From Bacillota bacterium (GTDB taxonomy: Bacteria > Bacillota_C > Negativicutes > JAEYSJ01): DNA of 14,622 bases. Within the stretch, counting starts at the first letter, position 1, and every line of letters begins with the position of its first letter. A program made the position numbers and the translations under genes. The stretch lies in assembly GCA_023434855.1 (NCBI GenBank), contig JAEYSJ010000346.1, forward strand, positions 1 through 14,622, read 5' to 3'. Below, piece by piece: positions 13,556 through 14,622 of the stretch. The notes below the pieces were generated by a model, which worked only from the letters and a program-made list of their open reading frames with translations, was not told the DNA's origin and ran no database searches.

Positions 13556-14524
13556 TTAATATTGGGTTTTTTCACTTCGCTTCCAAAGATTGAAAGCGTC
13601 TAATGAATTTGCGGTGGTGCTTTGATATACTTTAATCCTTCTATTTCTATAGGGTTTGCAAATATCGTCATAAAGCGGTTCATCGGAAAAATCGACCCCC
13701 TGCTGGGCAGCGTCATATCTGGTTGCAGCAAAATAAATGACAGGTATCCTAGCCCAGTAAATGGCTGAGTAGCACATGGGACATGGCTCTGCAGCACTAT
13801 ATATCTCACAGTGAGAAGTTGCGCCTCTTTGAGGAAGCCGTGATTCTTCTCTGGTTATCCTGCCCAGGTTAACCGTCCCGAGGGACCGGCAAGCGTCACG
13901 CACTACGGTTAATTCGGCGTGAGCGGTAGGATCTTTCTCCTGCGGGACATGATTATGCTGAATCCAATAACGGATGACTTCATTAGTGTCGTCATCTATC
14001 TGAACCATAATGCCGGCAAAGGGACCACCGCCGCATTTGACGGACTTAACCGCTTCGTCACAGGCTAATTTCATCCATTTGTTACTGCCAACTTCTATAC
14101 CTTCATACACAGTAGTCTTGATATTGGAAGTTTGTGCAGGAAAATATTTACACAGCTCTTGATCCTTGCGGGTACATGGAGGCACATAGCCACTCCAGGG
14201 CTGAATGTATTCGCCATACTCAGGTTTTATCAATGCAGAAGGCCGCTTATATATTTGGCCGTTGCCCGGTATCGGAGCAGTTAGTTCTGCAGGTATGCAG
14301 TCCGAACCTGAATCTTCATGGCCGGGTGACGACATAAACTTGTCGCTGCAATAGCCGTCTGGCATCATCTCAGAAATGCTCAAGCCGCAACGAGGGCAAC
14401 AATAATTACCAGGATGGTATCGGTAGCCGCAATATGGGCACTCTATTTTGTTGTGTTCAGTATTGCAGCACGTATGATACATAGGCTGACAGTCGCAACG
14501 AGGCCTTTCTTCCCAATTTACCAT
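13556..14524 (-). CDS. Zinc-ribbon plus nucleoside/guanine deaminase-like protein
   Basis: The protein has 322 residues and starts at ATG 14524 seven bases after AAGGAGG. The C-terminal part (about 148-300) is a zinc-dependent cytidine/deoxycytidylate deaminase fold with HAE (H202, catalytic E204) and PCPMC (C248, C251). The order and GGGPFAGIMV are like guanine deaminase GuaD and tRNA adenosine deaminase relatives. The N-terminal 50 residues are unusual: a likely zinc ribbon (C29xxC32, C43xxC46) plus additional Cys at 10, 12, 19 and 20. A low-complexity, Pro-rich linker (about 60-145) joins the two. GuaD is normally about 155 residues, so half this protein is extra. The substrate may be guanine or another base; the zinc ribbon could bind nucleic acid or a partner. 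No purine genes are adjacent. Confidence 0.8.
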   Translation of the reverse strand: MVNWEERPRCDCQPMYHTCCNTEHNKIECPYCGYRYHPGNYCCPRCGLSISEMMPDGYCSDKFMSSPGHEDSGSDCIPAELTAPIPGNGQIYKRPSALIKPEYGEYIQPWSGYVPPCTRKDQELCKYFPAQTSNIKTTVYEGIEVGSNKWMKLACDEAVKSVKCGGGPFAGIMVQIDDDTNEVIRYWIQHNHVPQEKDPTAHAELTVVRDACRSLGTVNLGRITREESRLPQRGATSHCEIYSAAEPCPMCYSAIYWARIPVIYFAATRYDAAQQGVDFSDEPLYDDICKPYRNRRIKVYQSTTANSLDAFNLWKRSEKTQY

Positions 14525-14585
14525 TAAATAACCTCCTTATGTTTACTTACTATATTCTATGTTGCGAAATGCAATTGGGTAACAC

Positions 14586-14591
14586 ATTATA
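14586..14591 (-). promoter_or_regulatory. Candidate -10 element for the deaminase gene
   Basis: A perfect TATAAT occurs on the minus strand about 62 bp upstream of the start codon. The best -35 is GGAACA, 16 bp upstream, which matches the consensus at only three positions, so the promoter is tentative. Confidence 0.35.
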
Positions 14592-14622
14592 CATAGTTTA
14601 CAGCTAATGTTCCGAGTTTTTT

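Noticed and set aside
1..14622. CRISPR array, tRNA, rRNA, integrase or transposase gene
   Set aside because: No regularly spaced repeats, cloverleaf, rRNA core or recombinase motif was seen; only the 9514-9568 dyad hints at a mobile-element relic.

Overview
The window looks like a chromosomal segment of a low-to-mid GC, Gram-positive-lineage anaerobe (Bacillota). Shine-Dalgarno sites are strong (AAGGAGG, GGGGGAG). There is a YesM/YesN-type two-component pair, a glycine riboswitch, a lipoprotein signal peptide and a perfect Spo0A-like box (TGTCGAA). A methylmalonyl-CoA decarboxylase gene would fit a propionate-metabolising Negativicutes such as the Sporomusa/Pelosinus group. That placement is inference; there is no rRNA or other marker gene.

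Layout. Positions 1-1062 (+) hold the end of a sensor histidine kinase and its AraC-type response regulator. Positions 1193-2209 (+) encode an FMN-dependent alpha-hydroxy-acid oxidoreductase with an unusual Cys-rich N-terminus. It ends at a strong bidirectional terminator that faces a convergent membrane dCache/HAMP/HD-GYP protein (2388-4166, -). Next, on the minus strand, is a compact operon read from about 9261 down to 4446: a REC-HD-GYP response regulator, a hybrid histidine kinase with a periplasmic solute-binding sensor domain (4-bp overlap), and methylmalonyl-CoA decarboxylase (29-bp gap). After a 300-bp intergenic region with a long dyad come a class I methyltransferase of the TIGR00027/leucine carboxyl methyltransferase type, a PhzF-family isomerase, and a LivK-type ABC substrate-binding lipoprotein, all on the minus strand. 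The last minus-strand gene is a zinc-ribbon plus cytidine/guanine-deaminase-fold protein (13556-14524).

How the parts work together. Two of the proteins are HD-GYP candidate c-di-GMP phosphodiesterases. The hybrid kinase carries an HPt domain and lies directly beside a REC-HD-GYP protein, so it probably forms a self-contained phosphorelay that turns an extracellular solute signal into c-di-GMP turnover, with a metabolic gene at the end of the same transcript. LivK is preceded by a single-aptamer glycine riboswitch, a perfect intrinsic terminator and a consensus promoter, so this orphan binding protein is probably controlled by glycine.

The most noteworthy non-coding structures are: the glycine riboswitch with possible competing pairings; a dispersed hairpin module present twice (about 4307-4372 and 11603-11666) with a covarying base pair; a 22-bp near-perfect inverted repeat at 9514-9568; twin hairpins with a shared loop in the methyltransferase leader; a perfect Spo0A-type box upstream of the phosphorelay operon; and an 18-codon ORF with an ideal ribosome-binding site upstream of the riboswitch. 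I see no CRISPR array, tRNA, rRNA or intact mobile element.
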